A DNA stretch of 56,195 nucleotides, taken from a candidate division TA06 bacterium SM23_40 (lineage in GTDB: Bacteria > LJUI01 > SM1-40). Position 1 is the stretch's first letter; each line of letters starts with the position of its first letter. The DNA lies in assembly GCA_001303705.1 (NCBI GenBank), contig LJUI01000003.1, positions 1-56,195 on the forward strand, written 5' to 3'. Below, piece after piece: positions 45,601 through 54,415 of the stretch. The notes beneath the pieces were generated by a model. It saw only the letters and a list, made by a program, of their open reading frames with translations, did no database searches and was not told the DNA's origin. The position numbers were made by a program, and so were the translations under genes.

Positions 45601-45770
45601 CGTCCGCAGCTCCGCGCCTTCGATCATGCGGAAGGCCCTCGCCGTTGCATCTGCGCAACTCATGGACAGTGTTTCTCGCTTCACCGACATGGAAGTGCCT
45701 GCGCGGCACCTCTCACGGAGCCAGCAACTCTGAGGACAGCCGCCGCTACCGCCTTCACCATCCCTGATCC

Positions 45771-45864
45771 GTCCTGACCGTCTCGGGACATCCTCACCGT
45801 CTCGCGACGCCCTCGCCGTCCGGAGACACCCTCACGGCCCTGGGATGCCCAGACCGGCCTTGGG
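45771..45864. repeat. degenerate tandem repeat, about 19-bp unit, five copies
   Basis: Units such as CATCCTCACCGTCTCGCGA and CACCCTCACGGCCCTGGGA follow each other between the GNAT and AlkD-like genes. The rest of this 288-nt gap shows no gene. Confidence 0.55.
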
Positions 45865-45888
45865 GCCCCCGCGCGCTGGAGGCAGTAG

Positions 45889-46623
45889 ATGCCGCGCCAC
45901 ATCGATCGACAGACCGGCACCTCGGTGCGAGAGATCCGGAAAAGACTGCGGGTCCTCCGAGACAGAGAGAAGGCAAAGATCCTCAAGCGTTTCTTCAAGA
46001 CAGGTCCAGGCGAGTATGGCGAGGACGACGTCTTCCTGGGGATCAAGGTCCCCCAGCTCAGGCGGCTGGCGAAGGAGTATGCCGGCATACCGCTCAAGGA
46101 GATCGAGCGACTGCTCCGCTCTCCCATCCACGAGGAGAGGCTACTTGCACTCTTGCTACTCGTCCGCACCTATGCGGAAGCTGCCGAGCCCGGGAAAGAG
46201 AAGATCTACAGACTGTATCTCAGGAACACTCGCTCCATAAACAACTGGGATCTGGTCGATACATCAGCAGAGCATATCGTCGGTGCCTTTCTGATGGACA
46301 AGAACAAGAGACCGCTATACGATCTCGCGAAGTCGAGCGATCTCTGGGAACGCCGGATCTCCATAATGTCCACATTCCACTTCATCAAGCACGGAGAGTT
46401 CTCTCACACGCTCACGATTGCCGGGATATTGCTCTCAGATGAACAAGACCTGATCCACAAGGCTGTGGGCTGGATGCTCCGTGAGGTCGGCAAGCGCCAT
46501 CTGGCAACGGAAGAGAAATTCCTCGACAAGCACTATCGCATGATGCCGCGCACTATGCTACGGTACGCGATCGAGCGATTCCCGGAGCGCAAGAGGCAGC
46601 GCTATCTCAAGGGGCTTATCTGA
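45889..46623 (+). CDS. AlkD-like DNA alkylation repair protein
   Basis: The product is 244 aa, the AlkD size, all helical (HEAT-like repeats). ATG 45889 has GGAGG 6 nt upstream. Family signatures: FFKTGPGEYGEDDVFLGIKVPQLR (key: GPGEYG, GIKVPQLR), NNWDLVDTSAEHI, LWERRISIMSTFHFIKHG and the AVGWMLREVGKR helix with RTMLRYAIE. AlkD enzymes excise positively charged 3- and 7-alkylpurines without base flipping. Stands alone within the accessory stretch. Confidence 0.95.
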   Translation: MPRHIDRQTGTSVREIRKRLRVLRDREKAKILKRFFKTGPGEYGEDDVFLGIKVPQLRRLAKEYAGIPLKEIERLLRSPIHEERLLALLLLVRTYAEAAEPGKEKIYRLYLRNTRSINNWDLVDTSAEHIVGAFLMDKNKRPLYDLAKSSDLWERRISIMSTFHFIKHGEFSHTLTIAGILLSDEQDLIHKAVGWMLREVGKRHLATEEKFLDKHYRMMPRTMLRYAIERFPERKRQRYLKGLI

Positions 46624-46686
46624 TCTCAGCCCAGAGAAGGTCAGGCTCCTCGGCGGGAGCTGGTCGCGTGCTGCGGAGGAGCCCCC

Positions 46687-46812
46687 GCACCGCGCTGGGG
46701 CCTCATGCCGCGCCGGCGTCGCGTGCCGCGGCGGCATCGCATGCCGTGCCCGGGTCGCATGCCGCGCCCGGGTCGCATGCCGCGCTGGGGTAGCGTACGG
46801 CGGCCGGGCCGC
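46687..46812 (+). repeat. 18-bp tandem repeat, seven copies
   Basis: Units ATGCCGCGCCCGGGTCGC and variants run without gaps from 46687 to 46812 (start points every 18 bp). Because the unit is a multiple of three, it makes a long open frame of MPRPGR-like hexapeptides joined to the GNAT gene, but no ribosome site supports translation. Confidence 0.75.
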
Positions 46813-46914
46813 ACTCCTGTGCCACGAGCCGTACGTGGCACGGTCCTCTACCGAGACCACACGACATGTGTGTTGACATCACGCCATCCATCCGGCGCCA
46901 ATGAGGTCACAGCG

Positions 46915-47508
46915 ATGCCACGCGACAAATGCAACCTCGGAGATCTGGAATTCCATCCGTTGACACCCGACCGATGGCCTGACTTCGAAACGCTCTTTGG
47001 AAAACGAGGCGCCTGCGGGGGCTGCTGGTGCATGTGGTGGAGAACTACGCGCTCCCGATTCGAGCAGCAGAAAGGTGAGGGCAATCGGACCGCAATGAGA
47101 GCCATAGTCGATTCAGGCGAGGTACCCGGCATTATCGCCTATACTCAGGGTGTGCCGATCGGATGGTGTTCCGTTGCCCCTCGCGATAGCTTTCCGGCCC
47201 TGGACCGCTCCCGAATTCTGAAATGTATCGACGAGACACCGGTATGGTCCCTCGTCTGCTTCTTCATCAAGAAGGACTATCGTAACAGAGGACTGAGCCT
47301 CCGGCTGATCGAAGCGGCCATCGAGTACGTCAGAAAGAAAGGCGGCAAGGTACTGGAAGCCTATCCTGTCGAGCCCAAAAAGCCGCGCACGGCTCCCGCC
47401 TTTGCCTGGACCGGACTCGCTTCCGCCTTCCGGAAGACGGGTTTTGTCGAATGCATCCGCCGGTCGGAAACCAGACCTATCATGAGATACTCCATCCCCG
47501 AAGACTGA
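46915..47508 (+). CDS. GNAT-family N-acetyltransferase with Cys-rich N terminus
   Basis: The product is 197 aa from ATG 46915 (GAGGT 8 nt upstream). The open frame extends to 46705 through the tandem repeat. A Cys/Trp motif GACGGCWCMWWR (residues about 31-42) is characteristic of one GNAT subgroup. The acetyl-CoA-binding part is CFFIKKDYRNRGLSLRLIEAAI, then FAWTGLASAFRKTGF. Substrate unknown. Confidence 0.9.
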   Translation: MPRDKCNLGDLEFHPLTPDRWPDFETLFGKRGACGGCWCMWWRTTRSRFEQQKGEGNRTAMRAIVDSGEVPGIIAYTQGVPIGWCSVAPRDSFPALDRSRILKCIDETPVWSLVCFFIKKDYRNRGLSLRLIEAAIEYVRKKGGKVLEAYPVEPKKPRTAPAFAWTGLASAFRKTGFVECIRRSETRPIMRYSIPED

Positions 47509-47601
47509 GGATTCATCGGCACGCAGCTGGCATCCCGAAGCATCTGCTCCATTGAGGTCATCTGACGCTGCACGCCCAAACCCACAGGTGATCTGAAACC
47601 T

Positions 47602-48294
47602 ATGGAACGACGCGGCCTTGTCATCTTCGATCTCGATGGGACCCTCTTCCGCACAGAGACAGTCACCGTCCCCGCCGTCGAACAGACCTTCCGCCACCTC
47701 GGCCTTCCCGTTCCCTCCCGTGAGGAAATCTGCTCCTTCTTCGGCAGACCGGTCAGTGCGTTCCATGCCTGGCTCCGATCTCTCGCTCCGCGACACGACC
47801 AGGATGCGGCCGTAGCCGCTGTCGACCACCTCGAACTGGAGTTGATTCCACAGACCGGAGAACTCTATCCTCACGTGCAACAGGTCCTCACTACACTCCG
47901 TGCCTCTGTCGAGCAGATGGCTCTCTGCACCAACGGGTCCTGGGAGTATGTCTGGCGAGTCGTTGCAGCCCACGACCTCAAGCGATTCTTCGACGCCATC
48001 AGGTGCCGACAATCGGATCGCGACACCAAACCCCTCATGATCCGCGAGTTGCTCAGCCAGCTCAAGGGCCGGCCCGCCGTGGTCGTGGGCGACCGGCACG
48101 ACGATATCGAGGCTGCCCATGAGAACGGGATCCGGGCGATCGCCGCAACGTACGGATACGGATCGCCGGAGGAGCTGGAACAGGCTGATGCCGCTGCCAT
48201 CGCACCCTCCGACATCTCTCGGCTGGTGGCCCGCTGGACCGCGCCCGATGCGGGCGAGAGCTCTGAGGCCGCGGGCCCTGAAACCGCGGACTGA
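47602..48294 (+). CDS. HAD-superfamily hydrolase (phosphoglycolate phosphatase-like)
   Basis: The product is 230 aa. All four HAD motifs are visible: FDLDGTLF (nucleophile Asp), ALCTNGS, the Lys in DTKPLM and the acidic GDRHDDIEAA. A small helical cap sits between motifs 1 and 2, typical of subfamily I. The C-terminal tail after about residue 205 is low-complexity and not conserved. It dephosphorylates small molecules; the substrate cannot be predicted. Confidence 0.93.
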   Translation: MERRGLVIFDLDGTLFRTETVTVPAVEQTFRHLGLPVPSREEICSFFGRPVSAFHAWLRSLAPRHDQDAAVAAVDHLELELIPQTGELYPHVQQVLTTLRASVEQMALCTNGSWEYVWRVVAAHDLKRFFDAIRCRQSDRDTKPLMIRELLSQLKGRPAVVVGDRHDDIEAAHENGIRAIAATYGYGSPEELEQADAAAIAPSDISRLVARWTAPDAGESSEAAGPETAD

Positions 48295-48305
48295 GCGGCC
48301 CATGG

Positions 48306-48328
48306 CCCGCAGGTGAATTCCCTGCGGG
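48306..48328 (+). terminator. hairpin after the HAD gene
   Basis: CCCGCAGG (48306-48313), 7-nt loop, CCTGCGGG (48321-48328), starting 12 nt after the stop. No T-tract follows, so its termination strength is uncertain. Confidence 0.4.
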
Positions 48329-48359
48329 TGAATTCCCCCCTGAAGCGTCCCCCAGGAAC

Positions 48360-48387
48360 TTGCATCAACCGCGCGATGTTGTACATA
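48360..48387 (+). promoter_or_regulatory. weak candidate promoter of the beta-helix selenoprotein
   Basis: TTGCAT (48360-48365), 16 bp, TACATA (48382-48387). Match and spacing are only fair. Confidence 0.3.
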
Positions 48388-48492
48388 GTCGTGCAGTATC
48401 TGCCTCGCTGAGCGAGGAACCGGAACATGCTGCCAGTCAAACGGTCGAGAATCACCATCGCAATTTCAACTTCTCTCCTGAGGTACACCCCT

Positions 48493-49242
48493 ATGTCCAC
48501 ACGCATGTCAGCTGTAGCCGCAGCATCTGTTCTCCTTGTGGTCGCCTGCGGCACAGCTACCGCCTATCTGCTACAGAATGTGTACGACTCGGCAGGCCCT
48601 GGTGAGGGATACGACAAACTCGTCATCCTCGACCCGGCGCAATTCTACAGCGGCAGCCTCATCGTCGAGCCGGGCACGAGCTGCGTGCTACACGGAAGCG
48701 GTGCCATCATCAGCCTGGGGACCGCCGACAGCATTCTGGCCTCCGGCCCTTCCACGCTTCTCGATATGGACCACTGTGTGGTCATCGGCGGAACATACGG
48801 TGTCCATTACGGCGACCAGGCACAGGGGTCTGTGGTCCACAACACCTTCTTCGGCAATAAAGTCGGAATCGCCATCTGGGACGGCACAGCAGTTACCGCA
48901 AAGAACAACATCATCGCCGACGCAGCTGAGTATGGCATCGCCAAGGTCTCGGAAGTCACCCCTTATATCGCCTACAATGACGTCTGGTCATACGGCATGT
49001 GGCCATATGCCGAACTGTGCTGGTCGTGAGCGCCATTCTGGAGAGAGTTCTCTCCTTTACCTGGCACCGGTGAAATCGATCTCGACCCGCTGTTCGTCGA
49101 CCCCGCCGCCTGGGACTTCCACCTCCAGCCAGGCTCACCCTGCATCGGAGCGGGAGAGGGTGGAACAACGATGGGGGCCTATGATGCCACGACCCCGGTA
49201 CGGACGATGACCTGGGGGAAACTGAAGGCACTCTATCGATAG
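48493..49242 (+). CDS. secreted parallel beta-helix selenoprotein (in-frame TGA = Sec179)
   Basis: The product is 249 aa if TGA 49027-49029 is read as selenocysteine. ATG 48493 has GAGGT 8 nt upstream and opens a signal peptide (cleavage near ATA, residue 24). The middle shows right-handed parallel beta-helix rungs (VVIGGTYGVHYG, NTFFGNKVGIAIWDG, KNNIIADAAEYGIAKV, AYNDVW). Then comes ELCWS-U, a CxxU motif, and in the same frame APFWREF, PGTGEIDLDPLFVDPAAW and LQPGSPCIGAG, the standard end of this family, stopping at TAG 49240. A hairpin with GU in its loop begins 10 nt after the TGA. Stopping at TGA would cut off the conserved end. A nonsense mutation is the main alternative. Confidence 0.78.
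49027..49055 (+). promoter_or_regulatory. UGA plus bacterial SECIS-like hairpin
   Basis: GGAGAG (49040-49045), loop AGTT, CTCTCC (49050-49055): a perfect 6-bp stem. With the U of UGA as 1, the loop G-U is at 21-22, close to G23-U24 of E. coli fdhF. Confidence 0.6.
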
Positions 49243-49323
49243 GAGAGTGCCAACTCTGACATCCCAACCTGAAGGGTCCATTCTGCCGGCCCTCCAGATC
49301 CCTCCTCTAGTTCTGCACACAGA

Positions 49324-49367
49324 GCCCCGCGGCCCCACACCCCCTGTTTCGTGAGGAATCGCGGGGC
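49324..49367. terminator. GC-rich hairpin between convergent genes
   Basis: GCCCCGCG (49324-49331) pairs with CGCGGGGC (49360-49367) across a 28-nt loop, between the selenoprotein stop (49242) and the radical SAM stop (49635). No clear T-tract. The 49368-49479 part shows nothing recognisable. Confidence 0.4.
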
Positions 49368-49479
49368 CCTCCTATACGGGGATGGCCTCGCTCGCCCAGC
49401 CTCCCGCCATTCCGAGCACGCCCCTCCAGCTGTCACCATCAATGAGCGCGAATCGAGCCCATGGACTATCGGAATCCCG

Positions 49480-49560
49480 GCCGCTCAACCGCGGGTTGAG
49501 GTCAATCGACCGTGGGGCGTGGGCCATCAACCGGGGATGTCGCCCATCAGCCACGCGACA
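49480..49560. repeat. degenerate repeat, about 20-bp steps
   Basis: TCAACCG/TCAATCG/CATCAACCG/CATCAGCCA recur about every 20 nt. Similarity is loose, so this is a weak call. Confidence 0.3.
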
Positions 49561-49634
49561 CACTCCTTGGCTTGTGGTGCCGAGACCTATCAATCGGGAT
49601 ATCGGATCCAAGGCAGGATAACAAGAGGAGGGAT

Positions 49635-50546
49635 TCAGAAGCCACGGTGGAGGCCGGCGCGCTCCGCCATGCGGCGTGCATCATCGTATTCCTGCATAGT
49701 GAGGCGCCGACTGATAAGGGGAAACTCGCGGGCACGATAGCAGGGTCGATACTGCTCCATGATGTTGACGTATGTCTTCTTCGACAGCCGATCAGCGATG
49801 AACTCAACAACCTGCTGCGTACTCGCCACCTCATTCGGCATTACAAGATGCCTTACCAGCAATCCCCGCTCCGCAATGCCGGAGACGATCTCCAGATCGC
49901 CCACCTGACGATGCATCTCCTGGAGTGCGGCACGCATGACCTCCGGGTAATCGGGTGCGTTCGAATAACGTTCCGCGATCTCGGGATCCCAGTACTTGGC
50001 GTCGGGCATGTAGATGTCGATCACCCCGTCGAGGATGGCGAGTGTCTCCAGCGATTCGTATCCGCCGCAGTTGTAGACGAGGGGGAGGGAGAGCCCGTCG
50101 CCCGCGGCGATGAGGAGCGCCTCGAGTATCTGGGGCACGACGTGGGTGGGCGTCACAAAGTTGATATTATGACAGCCCAGACTCTGGAGGTCGAGCATCC
50201 CCTTGGCAAGGGAACGGGCATCGATCGGCATGCCCTCGCCCAGGTGGCTGATGGTGTAGTTCTGGCAGAAGAGACAGCCGAGGCTGCACCCGGTGAAGAA
50301 GATCGTGCCCGAACCGCCATGTCCGACGAGCGGCGGCTCCTCCCCGAAGTGCGGCCCGATGCTGGAGATGACCGCCTCCTTCCCTCCCCCACAGAACGTG
50401 CCCTGCTCACCCTCCAGTCGCCTCGCCTCGCACACGCGCGGACAGAGCCGACACGGATTCATCAGCTCCTTGGCCCGCTCGAGACGCCTCGCAAGCTCCC
50501 CGCTCGCCACCAGCTCCTGATAGCCGCGCCTTCTCTTCTCCGGCAT
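49635..50546 (-). CDS. PflA-like radical SAM protein
   Basis: The product is 303 aa. An N-terminal Cys cluster (NPCRLCPRVCEARR, later GTFCGGG) precedes the radical SAM motif C-x3-C-x2-C in TGCSLGCLFCQNYTIS. Later segments (NINFVTPTHVVPQILEAL, PLVYNCGGYES, DIYMPDAKYW, RHLVMPNE) are typical of the pyruvate-formate-lyase-activating-enzyme-like subgroup related to AmmeMemoRadiSam proteins. These generate 5'-deoxyadenosyl radicals; the target is not known. Start ATG 50546 follows GTG by one codon. Last gene downstream of the ABC exporter genes, gap 60 nt. Confidence 0.92.
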   Translation of the reverse strand: MPEKRRRGYQELVASGELARRLERAKELMNPCRLCPRVCEARRLEGEQGTFCGGGKEAVISSIGPHFGEEPPLVGHGGSGTIFFTGCSLGCLFCQNYTISHLGEGMPIDARSLAKGMLDLQSLGCHNINFVTPTHVVPQILEALLIAAGDGLSLPLVYNCGGYESLETLAILDGVIDIYMPDAKYWDPEIAERYSNAPDYPEVMRAALQEMHRQVGDLEIVSGIAERGLLVRHLVMPNEVASTQQVVEFIADRLSKKTYVNIMEQYRPCYRAREFPLISRRLTMQEYDDARRMAERAGLHRGF

Positions 50547-50606
50547 CACGAGCCCCCTGAATCAGATCCGCCTCACTCAGCACTCTCCTCCGCAGACTCT
50601 CCAACC

Positions 50607-51434
50607 TTACACTCGCACGATCACGAGATTCCCGGACTCATACCGTCGCAGCCCCCAGAGAAAGACGAATCGCGCGAATAGCCCCAGACCGACTGCGAAC
50701 GCTGTGAGCCCGAGAATGAACCACCAATTAGCCCCTTTCAGGATCATTACCGGCACGTACCCGATGAATGCAGCCGGAATGAGCGTGAACAACAGAAACC
50801 GGACCGGACCACTGAAGATAGGAAACGGATAGGTGGCAAAGCTGAGTAGTGCATTGAGCATCTGCATCGACAGGTTCTCGGAACTGCCCATGAAGAACGC
50901 AAGCGAATTGACGAGCACGAACCAACTCACGATAACGGATCCGGCCAGGATACAGACCAAGAAGAAAAGTGCCACACCGCCGAGAGTCAGCGTACCGGCG
51001 AACACGAATAGGATGAGACCGAAGAGCAGATCACCCAGGGCGGAGATGTTGAGTCTCGCCACGAGCACACTCAGAAGCACATCCCGCGGCAGGCCGAGGA
51101 AGAAGTCGAGGCCTCCTTCGGCAATGATCTTCGACAGCCGGAGTGCATTCCCGAAGATGCCAGTAGCGATCCCGTAGGCGACGGTCAACACCGCCCAGAG
51201 CATTATGACATCAGAAAACTCCCATCCCTTCACCACTTTGAACCGGGCGAAGAAGACAAACCAGAAGAAGATCCAGATCGCATCGTTCAACATCATCCCT
51301 ACAATCTGGGAGATGAAGCTTGCCCGGTATTCCATCGCCGCCTGGAGATTGAGTGCGAGGTGGGCGACGACAAACCTCGCATTCGACCAGACTCTCCCAT
51401 ACCACCGTCTACTCATAGCACCCTCATCCCCCAT
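50607..51434 (-). CDS. ABC-2-type transporter permease (second subunit)
   Basis: The product is 275 aa with six predicted membrane helices. It matches the ABC-2-family pattern usually encoded as paired permeases with an ATPase (MEYRASFISQIVGMMLNDAIWIFFW by its key parts: EYRASF, NDAIWI). It ends with a basic tail (LRRYESGNLVIV). It overlaps the preceding permease gene by 11 nt. Such exporters move drugs, lipids or lipoprotein-like substrates; substrate unknown. Confidence 0.9.
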   Translation of the reverse strand: MGDEGAMSRRWYGRVWSNARFVVAHLALNLQAAMEYRASFISQIVGMMLNDAIWIFFWFVFFARFKVVKGWEFSDVIMLWAVLTVAYGIATGIFGNALRLSKIIAEGGLDFFLGLPRDVLLSVLVARLNISALGDLLFGLILFVFAGTLTLGGVALFFLVCILAGSVIVSWFVLVNSLAFFMGSSENLSMQMLNALLSFATYPFPIFSGPVRFLLFTLIPAAFIGYVPVMILKGANWWFILGLTAFAVGLGLFARFVFLWGLRRYESGNLVIVRV

Positions 51435-52260
51435 GGATGGAGACCCGCTTCGCCCCGAACCAGAAGACGATATGAGCGACCGCCAGCAACATCACACCCC
51501 ACACAACCTGCCTCACCATCAGCCCCACAAACCCGTCCAGCGAGAAATCGACCAGCAGCCTCGCCGGCCCGTACACGACGAGATTGAACGGCAGGGCCCG
51601 CGAAATCCTCTGTAACAGGGGCGGAAAGATCTCGAGCGGAACGAGCATCCCTCCAATAGTGAAGAGCATCTTCTCGTATATCCAGAAGAAGGCGGTCGTA
51701 TCTTCGACCCAGAAGGCGAGAAGGCCGATCGCCATGCTGAGAAAGAAGTCGATCGTGATGGCTGCGAGAACCGCGAGCGCGACCGCGGGGAGCGAAACGA
51801 GAGAGGCATCCATAGGCCCCACCATGGCGCTCGCGATCAGCCCCCCCACTGCGAGATTGACGGGGAAGCGCACGGCCGTCTCTCCCAGAAATCGAAAGTA
51901 GTGAAACAGGATGTAGCTGTACGGCTTCCCCAGAGCATATGCGATCGCTCCGGACTTCACATCGTCGCTGATCTCGAGTATCTTCCGCGGGCGCGAGAGG
52001 ATGATCGATTCGGTCAGCACCAGATACCAGATCATCCTGCGCAAGGTGAGCCCCGCCACCATCGTGCTTCCCGTCGTCCCGTAAGTCGTCCTCCACAGCT
52101 GCACAAAGATGAAGATAACGACCACAAGGAACAGGGCCCGGAAGACTACGTCATACAGATAGACTAAGCTGCTCTGCAGGCTGACCCGCATGATCTCGTA
52201 GTACTTCCTCATGATGCTCGCAAGGGGTCTCGTAGCGGAAGCCCTGCTGTCCCGCGTCAC
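51424..52260 (-). CDS. ABC-2-type transporter permease (first subunit)
   Basis: The product is 278 aa with about six membrane helices. Typical start KYYEIMRVSLQSSLVYLYD and, midway, IGLLAFWVEDTTAFFWIYEK, then LPFNLVVYGPARLLVDF. It would form a heterodimer with the next gene product. GTG 52260 overlaps the ATPase stop by 4 nt, showing coupling. Confidence 0.9.
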   Translation of the reverse strand: MTRDSRASATRPLASIMRKYYEIMRVSLQSSLVYLYDVVFRALFLVVVIFIFVQLWRTTYGTTGSTMVAGLTLRRMIWYLVLTESIILSRPRKILEISDDVKSGAIAYALGKPYSYILFHYFRFLGETAVRFPVNLAVGGLIASAMVGPMDASLVSLPAVALAVLAAITIDFFLSMAIGLLAFWVEDTTAFFWIYEKMLFTIGGMLVPLEIFPPLLQRISRALPFNLVVYGPARLLVDFSLDGFVGLMVRQVVWGVMLLAVAHIVFWFGAKRVSIHGG

Positions 52261-53258
52261 TCTCTCTCCTCCCGACGATCATTGCCCCGGGCATAGATAA
52301 GAGCGATGATCTCCTCCAAGGGTGGGTCCGAAATGGTGATATCCGCAACCTTCAGCCTGGCCACGATCTCCTCGATCACATGATCGATGGAGCGACGAGA
52401 TGTGTCGACCTCGAGTTTCATACCATAGCCCTTCTGCTTGAGCACCTCGACCCCCTCGAGCTCGACTGCATCCGGTATCGTCTCGAGCTTGAGGTCGATC
52501 ACTTTCGTCCTCAGGTAGCGGCGACGCAGATAGCTCACCTCGTTGTCGAGGATCACTTCTCCACGATCGATCACGATGACACGCCGGCACAGCTCCTTTA
52601 TGTCGCCCGCGTCGTGAGAAGTGAGAAATATGGTGAGCGACTCCTCCTTCCGTAATAGAGAGATGAGATCTCGAATCCTCTGCTTGGCCACAACATCGAG
52701 TCCCACGGTCGGTTCGTCGAGGAAGAGTACTTTCGGCCCGTGCAGGAGGGAGGCAATAATCTCACACCGCATCCGCTGCCCCAGAGATAGCTTCCTCACC
52801 GGCGTCTTGAGGAGGTCCTCCACCCTGAACAGCTCGACGAGTCGATCGCGCCTCCTTCGGTAGGCCCGCCTATCGATCTCGTAAATGTGGGAGAGGAGAT
52901 CGAACGTGTCCAGCGGCGGCAGATGGTACCAGAGCTGCGACTTCTGCCCGAAGACAGACCCGATCTCAAACGCCAGGCGCTGACGTTCCTGCCAGGGGAC
53001 AAAGCCCAGCACGGAGGCCTCTCCAGAGGTGGGGTGGAGTATGCCCGTCAACATTTTGATCGTCGTCGACTTCCCCGCACCATTCGGCCCGATGAAGGCC
53101 AGAGCCTCGCCCTGAGAGACCGAGAACCCGATGTCCTTTACCGCGCAGACTTCGTGGATCTCGGGCCGGATGACCGAACGGATGCTTGCCCACACGCCCG
53201 ACTGCTTGCGCTTGAACCGGAACCGCTTGTTCAGATCATGCACCTCGATTACATTCAT
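52257..53258 (-). CDS. ABC transporter ATP-binding protein
   Basis: The product is 333 aa. Walker A GPNGAGKSTTIKML, Q-loop GQKSQLW, signature LSLGQRMRCE, Walker B KVLFLDEPTVGLD and switch His in LTSHD are all intact. The C-terminal 90 residues are an accessory domain common in ABC-2 exporters (VIDLKLETIPDAVELEGVEV by its key part). It energises the two permeases encoded directly downstream. Confidence 0.96.
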   Translation of the reverse strand: MNVIEVHDLNKRFRFKRKQSGVWASIRSVIRPEIHEVCAVKDIGFSVSQGEALAFIGPNGAGKSTTIKMLTGILHPTSGEASVLGFVPWQERQRLAFEIGSVFGQKSQLWYHLPPLDTFDLLSHIYEIDRRAYRRRRDRLVELFRVEDLLKTPVRKLSLGQRMRCEIIASLLHGPKVLFLDEPTVGLDVVAKQRIRDLISLLRKEESLTIFLTSHDAGDIKELCRRVIVIDRGEVILDNEVSYLRRRYLRTKVIDLKLETIPDAVELEGVEVLKQKGYGMKLEVDTSRRSIDHVIEEIVARLKVADITISDPPLEEIIALIYARGNDRREERE

Positions 53259-53414
53259 CGTATCATCGATCCAGTCCGTTGAGGTTCAGGCCGATCTCTC
53301 TCCTCCTCTTACTGCGGGGTCGACTCCCCTCGCAGCCCACCCTATCAGTCCAGCAGGTCAGCGCCAAATCCGAAATGGTAATCCAATACATCCGCCCAAC
53401 GTACCCTTTGCCGT

Positions 53415-54275
53415 CTACGTGACGCGCAACGGAAATCCTTTTCCCACGACCTCGTGCACATTACTGATCACAACAAATGCATCGGGATCGATCTCGCGGA
53501 CGAGTTCGCGCAACCTCGGCACCTGCCTGCGGTGGATCACGCTGAAGAGCACCTCCCGTTTCTCTCCCGTCATCACAGACCTGCTCTGCAACGAAGTCAC
53601 ACCTCGCTCCATACGATCCGTGATCGCATCAGCGATCTCGCCCGGCTTCAGCGACATAATGTACGCCGCCTTGGCATAATCCCAGCCTTCGAGCAGCACG
53701 TCGATCGCCCGCGACGAGAGGTAGACTGCAACGAGCGCGTACAGCGCGAGCTCAGCTGAATGAAAGGCAACGCCTGCGGTCGCGATGACGATGGCGTCCG
53801 CACCGAGAATGGCCATGCCTGTGCTGATCTGTGTCCGCCGATGAATCACCCGCCCGATGATGTCGGTGCCGGCCGTCGAACCGCGCCCGCGGAATACGAG
53901 CCCGAGGCCCACGCCGAGGATGATACCTCCGTACAGACAGGCGAGGAGCGTATTTTCCGTCACTCCCTCCAGGCCGATGAGGAGCGACAGCCCATCGGTC
54001 ATCAACGCCAGCAGTACCGTGGCGATGACGGTCCTCACCCCGAATTGTTTCCCCAGCTCCTTCACCCCGAGGAGAAAGATCGGCACATTGAGCACCAACA
54101 TCGTGATTCCCACCGGTACTCCGATCTGGTAATGGAGGATGATCGACAGCCCACCGACTCCTCCCGGAGCGATCCTGCTGGGAATGAGAAAGAGAACGTA
54201 GGCAACGGACATACAGAACGCGCCCACGACGAGCATTCCATACTCACGGACGAATTTTGGCCATTTCCTATCCAT
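53415..54275 (-). CDS. YitT family membrane protein (DUF161/DUF2179)
   Basis: The product is 286 aa from ATG 54275 (GGGAGAGAT 5 nt upstream). Five to six membrane helices in two similar halves (FLIPSRIAPGGVGGLSIIL, GVGLGLVFRGRGSTAGTDIIGR given by key parts: GGVGGLS, GSTAGTDII) are followed by a C-terminal DUF2179 domain (RGVTSLQSRSVMTGEKREVL by key part TGEKREVL; VREIDPDAFVVISNVHEVVGKGF). The function of YitT proteins is unknown. It lies between a cysS terminator and the ABC genes. Confidence 0.93.
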   Translation of the reverse strand: MDRKWPKFVREYGMLVVGAFCMSVAYVLFLIPSRIAPGGVGGLSIILHYQIGVPVGITMLVLNVPIFLLGVKELGKQFGVRTVIATVLLALMTDGLSLLIGLEGVTENTLLACLYGGIILGVGLGLVFRGRGSTAGTDIIGRVIHRRTQISTGMAILGADAIVIATAGVAFHSAELALYALVAVYLSSRAIDVLLEGWDYAKAAYIMSLKPGEIADAITDRMERGVTSLQSRSVMTGEKREVLFSVIHRRQVPRLRELVREIDPDAFVVISNVHEVVGKGFPLRVT

Positions 54276-54310
54276 CGCGATCTCTCCCGCACATCCTGCA
54301 TACAGGTTGC

Positions 54311-54343
54311 AAAAACGGCCACGGGGCTCCTCCACCCGTGGCC
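54311..54343 (-). terminator. rho-independent terminator of cysS
   Basis: Perfect 9-bp stem GGCCACGGG (54317-54325) / CCCGTGGCC (54335-54343). On the minus strand it is followed by GTTTTTG (T-run 54315-54311). Confidence 0.85.
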
Positions 54344-54415
54344 TGACTGTGGCTCATGCTATACGGCGTTACCCCCAACCTCTCGCGCCACACGGCAACG
54401 GGTACATGCATTTCA

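Noticed and set aside
46705-46914. N-terminal extension of the GNAT protein through the 18-bp repeats
   Set aside because: ATG 46915 has GAGGT upstream and a normal family start; the extension is repeat-derived.
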